From the NCBI RefSeq assembly GCF_037975245.1, contig NC_092579.1, positions 2,285,001 through 2,349,000 of the forward strand: DNA of 64,000 nt. Reading direction: 5' to 3'. Each line of letters opens with the position of its first letter. Position 1 is the first letter of the stretch. The notes below the pieces were generated by a model, which saw only the letters and a program-made list of their open reading frames with translations, was not told where the DNA came from and did not search any database. Source of the DNA: Apostichopus japonicus (lineage: Eukaryota; Echinodermata; Holothuroidea; Aspidochirotida; Stichopodidae). Shown one piece after another: positions 27,522 to 38,286 of this stretch. A program made the position numbers and the translations under genes.

Positions 27522-27830
27522 ACCTGACAAAGGGCAAAAGGTACTCCTTTCCGTGAGAGCACCATCTGTCAAAGGGCAAAGTGTACTCATTTCCGTTAGA
27601 GCCCCACCTGGCAAATGGCAATAGGTACTCCTTTCCGTCAGAGCACCACCTGACAATGGCAAAAGGTACTCCTTTCCGTCAGAGCACCACCTGACAATGG
27701 CAAAAGGTACTCCTTTCCGTCAGACGACCACCTGTCGAAGGGCAAAAGGTACTTCTTTCCGTCAGAGCACCACCTGTCAAAGGGCAAAAGGTACTCCTTT
27801 CCGTTAAAGCATCATCTCTATCCTCTCAAC
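27522..27830 (+). repeat. Tandem array of about seven 41-bp units
   Basis: Units have the form 'caccacctgacaatggcaaa' followed by 'aggtactcctttccgtcaga'. Two central units are identical, the outer ones differ (acctgtcaaagggcaaaagg). Non-coding. Confidence 0.9.
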
Positions 27831-29764
27831 GTTCACCATGCTGAGAATGTCCATTTGTAGTACAATATTCATGTTGTTGTGAACCCTCAATGAAAAGAAC
27901 CAAAAACAACACACATTTTGTTAATATGAATATTCAAAATGTGAAGTCATATTATTTGTCAGTTTCACAAGTTATTTAACAAATGTGTGTTATTTATGGC
28001 AGCTTCAAGCGTGTCATGTTCTGCATCAATATCTATATTCTTATCAAACTACACATACTGTGCACTGACCGTTGCTTATACGCATTAAGACTTTGATAGG
28101 ACATATCGTTTGCTTCCATGTATATATAAATATTGAGTTGTTTTTATTTATGTCAATTAAACTCACTTTATTTGTTCAGCTGTTTCCTCGCCCTTCTTAC
28201 GGTTATCAAGATTGAGTAAAGAAAGAATGATATATTGGAATGTTCCGAAAAGAAATATTTATCTGCCTAACCAATAATAAGTTTACTGTTATTGTTGTTG
28301 TCCTTATTGTGTAACGAACTTCTTATACTAGTGATATCGCATGATACTAGTAATATCACATTATACTAGTGATATCGCATTAAACTATTGATATCGCATT
28401 CATGCAGACAGAAGACTTAAAACAAGGACAAGAAATAACTTATGTTTCTGTGTCGTGCATCATTCGATAAATCACACCGTATATAGGCCTACGTTAAACG
28501 CTGAATATTTCAAAACAGAATGTGTTGACCGAACGAATTCGAGACGATGGAACGGGCGCCCATGACGCAACACTTTCCGATGCTTTCAATGTAAAGCTTA
28601 GCAATTCCAAGGCTTAGATGAATCTCTGGAGGGTTGCATTTGTTGGGAATTAGCTGGCATTACCATATAGCCTAACATATGACCTCACTGCAAAGAAACG
28701 TATACCTTTTAACAGACACAAAGATGTAATATATGTCAGCCCATAGTTGTGAATAAACTTAATAAGCCAAGGCCTAATTAGTTTTCAGGATATTGCCTTC
28801 CAAGCACCATGGCTCATCAATCAATGCTGTTTTTATAACTATAAGTTAACGTAAGTCTGCAACAGTCGGCTCTTATTAAGCAAGCCAATAAGAAATGTAT
28901 ATATGAGGTTTTGCTTGAATTCAAATAATCTGTTTTTGTTGCTATATAAAATTGTCAAGGACCAATTGTACTGTATTTCATTCTTATGATATCATGTTCA
29001 TATGAAACTAAAGTAACATATTTTAATTTTTTTTAAATTATTAATTGAATTGGTCAAAGAATAGATATGCAATAATACTTTAGGCCTTAATGAGATGACC
29101 TTACCGTACAAACAAGAAAACTTACCTTCGTCAAAAAATATTATGCATTGTACCTTGACATCTGATCGGCATTTTAGTGGCGAAAATCAATCGAGAATTA
29201 TTTATCTCAATGCCAATACTATTGTAAAGTGGATATTAAAGGCGATCATGGACGCAAAATTGGATCGTATGCACTTCTGAGCAATTGAAAGGATCGTTAA
29301 TTGTGCGTCTCCAAGACAACCACCCCCCCAACCATGAGCCTCTCCGCCCCCCCCCCCCTTCCAACCCTTCATGACAGTTCTCTCAAATCGCGAGATATAC
29401 ACTGTAAAACCCAACACGTCAAGACAACTTGAAAAAGTCGAGGTAACCCGCTGCCTTAACTTTTTTAAGTTCACTCTACTAACCCAGAAACTCCATAAGT
29501 AAGACTTGACGGTAGTGGTTACAACCAACTCACTGGTTTTACTTTGTTACACTTCATGTTCATCAGTTGTGGCAACAGATATCAGCAAAGTCCAACAAAT
29601 TTAATCTTTATCTGTTTTTGAGAAAAAGCTGGGCAAGTTATGGTAACTAAAACATTAGAGCTGATACAGCATAGCCTTTCCTCGTTAAACTGACAAGACC
29701 AATTCAAGTTTTTCCCACTTTCCATTATCTCCAGAGTTAACTTTGAATATTTAAGTTGACGCTA
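27831..29764. other. Intergenic DNA left of the LTR element
   Basis: No gene recognised. At 28328-28398 there are about three to four copies of a 20-bp unit, 'actagtgatatcgcattata'. A C-run lies at 29347. Around 29433-29452 the sequence 'gaggtaacccgctgcctta' appears, and its reverse complement lies just beyond the LTR element (35848-35865), see findings. Confidence 0.45.
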
Positions 29765-29769
29765 CTTGG

Positions 29770-30433
29770 TGTCACGGGTCAGCCAACTTTTACACCTTGG
29801 AAGGGTGATACCTTTTCTCTCTCTCTAAGGGAAAAGAAAACGTGTAACTCACCATTTAGATGGAAAAATGGCTCTAAACACACAACAGGAAACTGGTCTC
29901 GACAAGCGTCTGGCGTCTCGACATCAGGCAGAAACTCCTCCTAATAAAGCTCTAATCTACCTTCGCTATACTCTGACGCCCTTGCTCAGATATTATATAT
30001 AACCCTTGAAAGTGATTTTGGCAACGAGGCAGCTTTCTAGCTGTTGCGAAAACTAACGCAGTCAGACCGTTGGGGAAAAGACACGTTACATGGCAAAGGT
30101 CTACGATGGACTGTACCCAACTTTTCTCTGGTGTGGCTCCATACGACAATGACACTATACCCGCACATACCTTGGTTCTTTCACTATCCTACCCCTTTTG
30201 TTACCAACGTCTTCGCGCTATACAAAGCAGGAAGCTAATTACTACCAGCCTGAAATTCAGACTACAAGACAATTACGTAACACGCCTAAAATTTCGTAAC
30301 GCACCTATGCGTAGCGCTCATTCTTGCCCTACATATCTACAAACAAAAGCAAACTACGGCGGACTTGTTGGACCGCAAAACACAACAACTCCCTAACCTA
30401 CGGAGGATTCAAATTTCCCTCAAAAACTTGACA
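29770..30433 (-). repeat. 3' LTR of the Gmr1-type element (left copy)
   Basis: This 664-bp direct repeat matches 35168-35831 in length and, as far as I could compare, in sequence. It begins TGTCACGGG and ends CTTGACA on the plus strand. The element is on the minus strand, so this is its downstream LTR. Short open frames inside are identical in both copies and are not genes. Confidence 0.96.
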
Positions 30434-30449
30434 AAACTCCCCCCTTAAG
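30434..30449 (-). other. Polypurine tract of the LTR element
   Basis: Reading on the minus strand, 'cttaaggggggagttt' directly abuts the downstream LTR. A purine run at this place is the usual primer site for plus-strand DNA synthesis in LTR elements. Confidence 0.75.
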
Positions 30450-30483
30450 AAAATGTTATACCTATAACTTTTCCTTGGGAAAT

Positions 30484-33400
30484 TTACGCGATAGCCCTAC
30501 TAAGAAAATCTGCGCCGATATTGTCTCGACCTTTAATGACCCTGATATGGTATCGATAGTGCTGTAATATCAATGCCCAACGCATTATGCGCCCATTTGC
30601 GACCTTAGATTTTTGAATGCATTTGAGGGGTTTATGATCGGTCTCGATAACAAAGTTTGTGCCATAAAGATATGGTTCGAATTTCTCAACTGCCCACACA
30701 ATCGCATAACATTCCCTCTCAATTACAGAGTAATTCTTCTGAGCATTGGTGAACTTTTTGCTTGCGTATGCAACTGGAAACTTTACCTCCTCACTTTCTT
30801 GGAGCAATACAGCGGCCATACCAACATCACTGGCATCAGTTCTTAATATGAATTGTTTCTCCAAGTCGGGTAGATGAAGTATCGGAGAGTCGCATAGTTT
30901 ATGTTTTAGAGACCGGAATGATCGCTCTTGTGCCTCCTCCCATCGTATCTTGTTGGGTTCACCCTTTTTCAATTTATCTGTTAGGGGTATTGCTACTTCC
31001 GCATAGTTTGGAATGAACGACCGATAATATCCGGCAAGACCGAGAAAGGACCTTAATTGGGATTTAGTTTGAGGTCGGGGTGCATCCTTAATTGCTTCTA
31101 GTTTTTCTGGTCTTGGGGAAATCTTTCCTTTACAGACTATATGCCCCAAAAACTCGACCTCGCCATATCCAACACAGCATTTTGATGGTTTTGCCGTCAA
31201 ATTATGCTCCCTCAGGCGCTTCAAGATCTCTTCAAGTGCAGTTAAATGATCTTCGAAAGTGGCAGTGTGAACCAAAATATCATCTATGTAATTGTCAACA
31301 TTTGGGATTCCTTTCAGTAGTTTTCTCATGACACGACTGAACGTAGCTGCCGAGTTGATTAACCCAAACGGCATCGTGTTAAATTGGTATAAACCATGGT
31401 GTGTGATGAAAGCAGTCAACGGCTTTACTTCATCTTTGACTGGTATCTGCCAATACCCTTTTGATAAATCCAATTTGGTAAAGAAACAATCTTTTGCAAG
31501 TTTTGTGAAGATTTCTGAAATATCAGGGATTGGTTCAGCATCAAATATAGTTTTCGCATTCAATGCCCTATAATCGACACAGTACCTGTTTGTGCCGTCA
31601 GACTTCTTAACAATGACCAACGGACTCGCATATGGACTGTCACTGTGCTCTATTACACCAATTTCTAACATTTGGCCAAGTTCTGTTTGAATTTCATGCC
31701 TTAAGCCATGGGGTGCAGGATACGCCTTTTTTCTTACAGGTTCCTCGTCGATGAGTTTGATGTCATGCTCACCAAGGTTTGTTTTTCCTGGTAAGTCCGT
31801 GAATACATCAGGATAACTGAAAATCAACTGTTCAATTTTGTGAATTTGGCCTTCTGAAAGATTCGTATTAACATGGACATCAGTTACTTTCTCTTTCGGA
31901 GTTACAATTGGGAGACCTATCATGTCATTCTTGGAAGCAAGATTACACTCGTGATCTAGAGTTACCACATCCTCGTTAATTACTGGCGCTTCAGTCAACT
32001 CCAACAATTCTGACACATAAATTGGTGAATTTCCGACTACCTGGGAGGTTGACCTAAAGTACTTTTTCAACATGTTTATGTGGTAGGTCTTTTGCACATG
32101 TCCCATATCGATAGTGTAATCGACCTCATTCACGACCTTTGACACGACATAGGGACCTTTCCATTGCATTAATAGTTTATTTTGATCTGTTGGCAGTAAG
32201 AGCAACACTTCGTCACCCACAACAAGCTTTCTTGGTTTGGTTTTCCTATCATAGTAGGATTTGTACTTTGCCTGAGATTTTTGCAACTCTTTGCGAGCTA
32301 GTCTACACGTTTCACTCAGCCTTTGTTTGAGATCCATGACGTATTGATACGTGTTTCGGGTTTCAGTTTCTTCAGTTTCATTCGTCCACAGTTCTTTTAG
32401 GATTTGCATTGGGCCTCTTACAGTCCTACCATATAGAAGTTCGAATGGGGAGAATTTGGTCGAGCCCTGTGGTGTCTCTCTATAGGCAAATAGGAGCGGG
32501 TCAATGTACCGATCCCAATCTTTAGGGCGCTCATCACACATTTTGCGTAACATAGATTTCAAGGTGGCGTTGAATCTTTCGACCAAGCCATTGCACCTAG
32601 GATTGTACGGGGTTGTAGTTAACTGATCGATGGAGAGGAGTCTTCCTACTTCCTTCATTACGTTAGAAATGAATTGTGGACCTTGATCGGTAAGAATTTC
32701 ATGCGGAAATCCGACCCTGGAGAATATATTTAGCAATTCCTCAGCTACCTTTTCGGATTCAATCGACTTCATAGGGGCAGCTTCGGGGTAGCGCGTCGCA
32801 TAGTCAACTAGCACTAAGATGTAGCGATGGCCGCGTTCAGATGATGGGAATATGGGACCGACAATATCAGCTGCCACGCGCTGAAATGGCACATCAATAA
32901 TTGGGGAAGAGCCTAGTGGTACCCTAGAGACTTTACCTTTTGGGGTCGTGCGCTGGCACAGGTCACATGATCTACAAAAACGCCGTACATCCGCCTGAAG
33001 CGCAGGCCAAAAAAAATTGGACAGAATCCGATCGACAGTCTTCTGTGTACCTAAATGGCCGCCAAGGAGCGATTCGTGAGCGATACTCATGACGCTTTGC
33101 CTCAATTTTGTGGGCACAACAACTTGCCGAATTGTAGCGTCGCCTGGTTTGCCTGGATTCGAAAATTCTCTGCAGAGAATACCATTTCGCATGACAAAAG
33201 TCGCAGAACTACCGCTTTTGTGCTTGACAATTTGACCTATTTTCTCACGGACCTTCGATAAGGAGGGGTCACTTTGCTGCTGCTTTTTGAGCTCATCCGC
33301 GTCCACAATGTCCGGCATAGGTTCTTTTACTTTAAGTGGTTTAAATGGCTTCTCTTTTGCTTGGCTACGCGTCTGCACCGCACCTACGATTTCTGGGGGG

Positions 33401-35073
33401 TCGCACTTCGAATTTTGTGGTTCCCATTTAGGATCTGGTTGCCATGGTAAACACGCACCAGGGATATTACCGATCAGTACATCACACGTGGGGTTATCCA
33501 CACATGCTGCTGAGACCGTGCCAACATAGTAGGAAGAATCAATTGGGACAGATGCTACTGGAACATAGCGTACAGTTTGATCAGCAAGTACGCAAGGGAC
33601 AAATTCACCTGTGAGCATATCTGGGGAGACCAATGCGCGCTTGACTACAACGCCATTACAACCAGTATCACGGAGTACTTGCACCTTCACATCGCCAATG
33701 AATCCCACAGCTACTGGCATGTTTGTTTCGACTAATTTAGAAACTGCATTTACAATAGGTATTGTGTAGCCACACTTAAGTTCCAAACGATCGTTTACTA
33801 ACACGTCATCTGTTGGCCTATCCACTTTAGCAAACGAAATCATGGTGGGGGTTTCAGCTTCGCTGGGTTGTTCATCCCTCCCATCACCCTCTACTCCATC
33901 AATGTCCGGTTGGTCAACTTCATCAAGTTCACAACTCGTTCGAACAATGTCAACAAGCATCGCCATAGTTGGAACAAACGATTTGGGGGCCAGCCTACAT
34001 CGTTTCCAAAAATGACCCGGTTTTCTGCAATAATAGCATACTGCCGTTTTCCTGGGCACAGACGATTGATTTCTTGGGGGTTGTTTAACTGCCTCTGTTT
34101 TAGGTCTGTAATCAACCACATTACTGAATGGATTTCTCATTCGACCCCATCCCTTATGGACATCCAAATATCCATCAGCTAGTTTAGAAGCATCGCTAAG
34201 ATTTTTTGGTTTTCTTTCTTTAATGAAAATTGCCAGCTCTGTTGGGATAGCCTGATATAATTGATCCAACACCAAATGCTCTCTAAGAGTATCATATTCG
34301 TGTTTTACCTTGGAGGTATCAATCCATCTATCAAAGTATTTGCATAGTTTTGACACAAACTGGGTTGCCGTTTCATTCTTGTCTGGTTTTGAAGATCTGA
34401 ATTTGATTTTGTAGCCATCAGGAGTTAGATTGTATCTACGCAACAACGCTAGCTTCAACCGATCGTAATCGTTAGCCTCGCTACTAGGAAGCGTACCGTA
34501 AGTAAACAGTGCCTTACCAGTCAAAAGCGACGAGAGATTTATCGCCCAGTCCTGCCTTTCCCATTTCTGCGCACCCGCGTACCTTTCAAAACGATCTAAA
34601 TAGGCATCCAAGTCATCGCTTTCACTGAAGCATGGTAGCTTCGGTGGTTTGGCTTTTTGTGTCACCGTCCTATGAGCATCACCAGAGTTGCCACTTGTAG
34701 CATTTTCTTTCTTAAGTGATTCTAGGTCAATTTGCAATTGCAACAATTCTCTATCTTCTGATCTACGCTGCCTTTCTTCATCGCGACGAAGTTTACATTT
34801 GTCACTTTCATTCATCACGAATGTTTGCAAATCGGACCCCTCGAGTCCAAATGAAGATCCTATTTCTACAAGTTTTTGGATTTCCAGATCCCCAATTTTG
34901 GCCATGACTCCTAATGAAGGACATACACCAAATACACAAGTAATCACGATTAAACTCACGATATACAGAGAACTTGAAATAGAACCACTGGAGTTGCCAA
35001 TGTCCCACGAACGAGAGACGCCGAGACGCTTGGTCCAGACCAGCCTCCTGAAAAGCAACGGAAACATGAACAA
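30484..35073 (-). CDS. Gag-pol open frame of the Gmr1-type element
   Basis: A single 1529-codon frame. Approximate order: capsid-like region with a SCAN-like part (about residues 190-310), CCHC zinc knuckle (about 345-360), aspartic protease with DTG (about 470), integrase zinc-binding and catalytic core (about 660-900) with a GPY/F-type module (about 980), reverse transcriptase (about 1150-1330, YIDD near 1261), and RNase H (about 1400-1529). The likely natural start is an internal methionine near residue 57, since the first 56 residues look like read-through of leader sequence. Fusion of gag and pol in one frame is known in several Ty3/Gypsy lineages. The frame appears whole. Confidence 0.94.
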   Translation of the reverse strand: MFMFPLLFRRLVWTKRLGVSRSWDIGNSSGSISSSLYIVSLIVITCVFGVCPSLGVMAKIGDLEIQKLVEIGSSFGLEGSDLQTFVMNESDKCKLRRDEERQRRSEDRELLQLQIDLESLKKENATSGNSGDAHRTVTQKAKPPKLPCFSESDDLDAYLDRFERYAGAQKWERQDWAINLSSLLTGKALFTYGTLPSSEANDYDRLKLALLRRYNLTPDGYKIKFRSSKPDKNETATQFVSKLCKYFDRWIDTSKVKHEYDTLREHLVLDQLYQAIPTELAIFIKERKPKNLSDASKLADGYLDVHKGWGRMRNPFSNVVDYRPKTEAVKQPPRNQSSVPRKTAVCYYCRKPGHFWKRCRLAPKSFVPTMAMLVDIVRTSCELDEVDQPDIDGVEGDGRDEQPSEAETPTMISFAKVDRPTDDVLVNDRLELKCGYTIPIVNAVSKLVETNMPVAVGFIGDVKVQVLRDTGCNGVVVKRALVSPDMLTGEFVPCVLADQTVRYVPVASVPIDSSYYVGTVSAACVDNPTCDVLIGNIPGACLPWQPDPKWEPQNSKCDPPEIVGAVQTRSQAKEKPFKPLKVKEPMPDIVDADELKKQQQSDPSLSKVREKIGQIVKHKSGSSATFVMRNGILCREFSNPGKPGDATIRQVVVPTKLRQSVMSIAHESLLGGHLGTQKTVDRILSNFFWPALQADVRRFCRSCDLCQRTTPKGKVSRVPLGSSPIIDVPFQRVAADIVGPIFPSSERGHRYILVLVDYATRYPEAAPMKSIESEKVAEELLNIFSRVGFPHEILTDQGPQFISNVMKEVGRLLSIDQLTTTPYNPRCNGLVERFNATLKSMLRKMCDERPKDWDRYIDPLLFAYRETPQGSTKFSPFELLYGRTVRGPMQILKELWTNETEETETRNTYQYVMDLKQRLSETCRLARKELQKSQAKYKSYYDRKTKPRKLVVGDEVLLLLPTDQNKLLMQWKGPYVVSKVVNEVDYTIDMGHVQKTYHINMLKKYFRSTSQVVGNSPIYVSELLELTEAPVINEDVVTLDHECNLASKNDMIGLPIVTPKEKVTDVHVNTNLSEGQIHKIEQLIFSYPDVFTDLPGKTNLGEHDIKLIDEEPVRKKAYPAPHGLRHEIQTELGQMLEIGVIEHSDSPYASPLVIVKKSDGTNRYCVDYRALNAKTIFDAEPIPDISEIFTKLAKDCFFTKLDLSKGYWQIPVKDEVKPLTAFITHHGLYQFNTMPFGLINSAATFSRVMRKLLKGIPNVDNYIDDILVHTATFEDHLTALEEILKRLREHNLTAKPSKCCVGYGEVEFLGHIVCKGKISPRPEKLEAIKDAPRPQTKSQLRSFLGLAGYYRSFIPNYAEVAIPLTDKLKKGEPNKIRWEEAQERSFRSLKHKLCDSPILHLPDLEKQFILRTDASDVGMAAVLLQESEEVKFPVAYASKKFTNAQKNYSVIERECYAIVWAVEKFEPYLYGTNFVIETDHKPLKCIQKSKVANGRIMRWALILQHYRYHIRVIKGRDNIGADFLSRAIA

Positions 35074-35147
35074 TTAGTAATCTCAATACAGAATAAGATA
35101 ATATGGACCCTTTCGTACACCTATTTGAACAAGTGAGAGAATTAAAT

Positions 35148-35165
35148 TTCCCGGACAGGCCCCCA
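35148..35165 (-). other. Primer-binding site of the LTR element
   Basis: Two bases inside the upstream LTR, the minus strand reads TGGGGGCCTGTCCGGGAA. It starts with TGG, as expected for pairing with a tRNA CCA end, and is close to the proline-tRNA primer site of murine leukaemia virus (TGGGGGCTCGTCCGGGAT, 15 of 18 positions). Use of a proline-type tRNA is inferred. Confidence 0.65.
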
Positions 35166-35167
35166 TT

Positions 35168-35831
35168 TGTCACGGGTCAGCCAACTTTTACACCTTGGAA
35201 GGGTGATACCTTTTCTCTCTCTCTAAGGGAAAAGAAAACGTGTAACTCACCATTTAGATGGAAAAATGGCTCTAAACACACAACAGGAAACTGGTCTCGA
35301 CAAGCGTCTGGCGTCTCGACATCAGGCAGAAACTCCTCCTAATAAAGCTCTAATCTACCTTCGCTATACTCTGACGCCCTTGCTCAGATATTATATATAA
35401 CCCTTGAAAGTGATTTTGGCAACGAGGCAGCTTTCTAGCTGTTGCGAAAACTAACGCAGTCAGACCGTTGGGGAAAAGACACGTTACATGGCAAAGGTCT
35501 ACGATGGACTGTACCCAACTTTTCTCTGGTGTGGCTCCATACGACAATGACACTATACCCGCACATACCTTGGTTCTTTCACTATCCTACCCCTTTTGTT
35601 ACCAACGTCTTCGCGCTATACAAAGCAGGAAGCTAATTACTACCAGCCTGAAATTCAGACTACAAGACAATTACGTAACACGCCTAAAATTTCGTAACGC
35701 ACCTATGCGTAGCGCTCATTCTTGCCCTACATATCTACAAACAAAAGCAAACTACGGCGGACTTGTTGGACCGCAAAACACAACAACTCCCTAACCTACG
35801 GAGGATTCAAATTTCCCTCAAAAACTTGACA
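35168..35831 (-). repeat. 5' LTR of the Gmr1-type element (right copy)
   Basis: The upstream LTR of the minus-strand element, 664 bp like its partner. It should contain the element's promoter and polyadenylation signals. The flanking CTTGG at 35832-35836 pairs with 29765-29769. Confidence 0.96.
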
Positions 35832-35836
35832 CTTGG

Positions 35837-38286
35837 CATATTCTAGGCAGCGGGTTACCTCAATTTAATTGAGTTATGACAACAGACAATTTTAGTAAAG
35901 AAAACTATATATTGCTATGTTAACAATACAACTTTATTTTCAACCTCTGAAGTCAGTAACAATGTACTTTAACAAGGAAATAGAAGAAATAATCAAACGC
36001 ATAAAAAGTGCTTAATACTTTTATCGGTGGAAACAATGCCAAAATGTATCAATAGTGAGATACAGAAGAACATGGAGCATGGGTACATGCCTGCTGCAAT
36101 CATTCATTTCCATGATTCATTTGAGATAGTAAATACCAATTTCAAGTGCATGTGTTCTTTGGTATGAAATACAGAAGTAAAATTAATATGTTATGGCTGC
36201 TGGATATAACCAATGTTGTTAAAAGCCAAGAAGAAAGAAGTAACCATTCCTCTCAGCCATTTACAATATGATTGTTTTAGCTAAAGACTTTTAATTTTGT
36301 GGCAAATAGTTTTATAGGTGAATCATAATTACATCATCATGTAAATAGGCAACGATGCTCAAAACACCAATGTTTCATTAACTAAAGGAATGCACTTAAA
36401 GTTGTCATTAGCAAAGCTATAGTGATGCGAACAATTGTTCTTGCATCTGTTTTTATGACAAACACTAGTTATGATGGATAAGAGCATTGTTCAATTGTGA
36501 AAACCAAGCATAGAACAGGAACTTCATCTTTTCAATGATATGAAAAATTTCTTTTCAGGATATTTTGATCCCTTATATTAGAAATTACCATGAAACTAGT
36601 TCCCATGAAAGCTAAGGATATGTTTGGGGAATCACATACAACCTTTCATCCTAGAAAGGGGTATATGAAATCAAGCCAGGGTTCAGCAAATAGCCCCTGT
36701 TTGGTCCTTTGTACTCAAAACTTACATTTTAATCATAAGATAAAGCAACTCTGTAAAATTCTTTTAATAATCTGAGAGGAAGCACAACAGTCTTTGCTCA
36801 TGAAAACCAGCATGCAAAGTAAAGTCATAATGAAAAATGTTTGTTTTTAGATCTTTACAGCAAAACACTTTATTTTTACCCATTTGAAACACAAAATACT
36901 TTGAAAGAATTCCATTGTCAATCCTGTCTTTTGCCAGTTTTTGGATCCTTCAAACACTTATATTACTGTGATTTGAATAGTTTCATCACAACACAGATAT
37001 ATCTGATGCATTTTCCTTTATCAGTATATATAATATTAATACTGACTTCCTGTAAATGATTTCACAGTACATCCCTCATTGGGCTTTGTTTAGGATGAAC
37101 ATGTTTGTAAGTTCAAATTTTGCAAATTATTTCTGAAACATATACTATTATACCAATCACATTGATGCAAGCAAGCTGTTAGAAATTCTCCATAACTAAG
37201 CAAGTACAAAGTGTTTATTTGACAAACAATGGCTCTGAATAAAAATGAAAATGTAAACTAGAGTTTAAGCCTGATAGAATTTTTTCAGACATTTTTGGAC
37301 CCTTCCAACTCACTAGAGGTGTGGGCTATTATATCATTTCTCTGCCTGAAGAAAACATCGGCATATCATAAAATTAGCTTTGTTTCGCTCTTTGATTATT
37401 ACAATGATTATTATTAGTGCCTATTCACCCAATCAACAATTCTTCATAAGTTGAAATGTAAAAGCAGAGAAACAATTTCCCATGGCATCCTGTTCCATAT
37501 TACAATTTGTTTCAACACATTTTCAAGATTTACCAAGAAACAAGATAATTACCAAACAAATGGAGTTTTGCAATATCTCTCTGGACACCACATGAACTAT
37601 TTAAACACTTCAGATGCATGATAACTATGAATGTTTATAATGGAATGTAATGCCACAGGCATGGTTTCAAATTGTTAAGAGGGTTATTTAAGTAGCCTGA
37701 CGGTTTATTTTTTGTTGATAAATTACACTAAAACAGCAATATATTAACTTCTTTAACTAAAGAATATTATTGTTTAAGCTGTCAATTAGCAAAAATATTC
37801 AGCAGTCCCTTTTTCTTGAATCTATATCCAGGACACAATTTGTACTTACGATGGATCAAATAAACCAATGGTGTTGTTAACATATACAGTAGAATGCAAA
37901 AATGAAACAAACCAAAATTAAAGTAAATTTCCTCCAAGGTGGTAATAAAAACAGTGTAAGAATTTTGACCAAAGGTGACCATATTTGAATTTCTGGTGTA
38001 TTTGGGGCAAATACAGCATACAGTACCTTTATGCTACCAAAGGTAACCATATTTGAATTTCTGGCATATATGGGGCAAATACAGCATACCTTTATGCTAG
38101 TTTTGCATGTAATATTGTACACACAATGCAAAATGTAACTGTTAAATTGTCACAAGGTAATTTATAATAACAAGTATGTACTCTTATTTACTGTATTTTA
38201 AGTATTGCTAAAACAAGCATATAGATGAATGAGCTCTTGTATTATCTGATCATACCATACACTACAGAATGAGTTATATAGCCTAC
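35837..38286. other. Intergenic or 3' region of the SAMD3-like gene
   Basis: AT-rich DNA without recognisable exons. It may hold further 3' exons or the 3' UTR of the minus-strand SAMD3-like gene, but none could be supported. A dispersed repeat lies at 37920-38098. Confidence 0.4.
37920..38098 (+). repeat. Dispersed repeat, copy 2, with an internal duplication
   Basis: It matches the reverse complement of 19861-19970. Inside it the block 'ccaaaggt(g/a)accatatt', then 'tgaatttctgg', then 'ggggcaaatacagcata' occurs twice in a row at about 66-bp spacing. Family unknown. Confidence 0.68.

Larger units (their letters stand above)
29770..35831 (-). mobile_element. Gmr1-type Ty3/Gypsy LTR retrotransposon, looks whole
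   Basis: A 6.06-kb element on the minus strand has two 664-bp LTRs (TG...CA ends) and a 5-bp target duplication CTTGG at 29765-29769 and 35832-35836. It carries a primer-binding site next to the right LTR and a polypurine tract next to the left one. One long open frame encodes capsid-like, zinc-knuckle, protease, integrase, reverse transcriptase and RNase H parts. Integrase lies before reverse transcriptase, although the reverse transcriptase itself is Ty3/Gypsy-like. That order defines the Gmr1 group described from deuterostomes. The LTRs look identical by eye, so the insertion is young. No envelope-like part is seen. Confidence 0.95.

Noticed and set aside
29756-30396. Short plus-strand frames in the LTRs, repeated at 35103-35794
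   Set aside because: They are present only because the LTRs are duplicated; composition and family resemblance do not support a gene.
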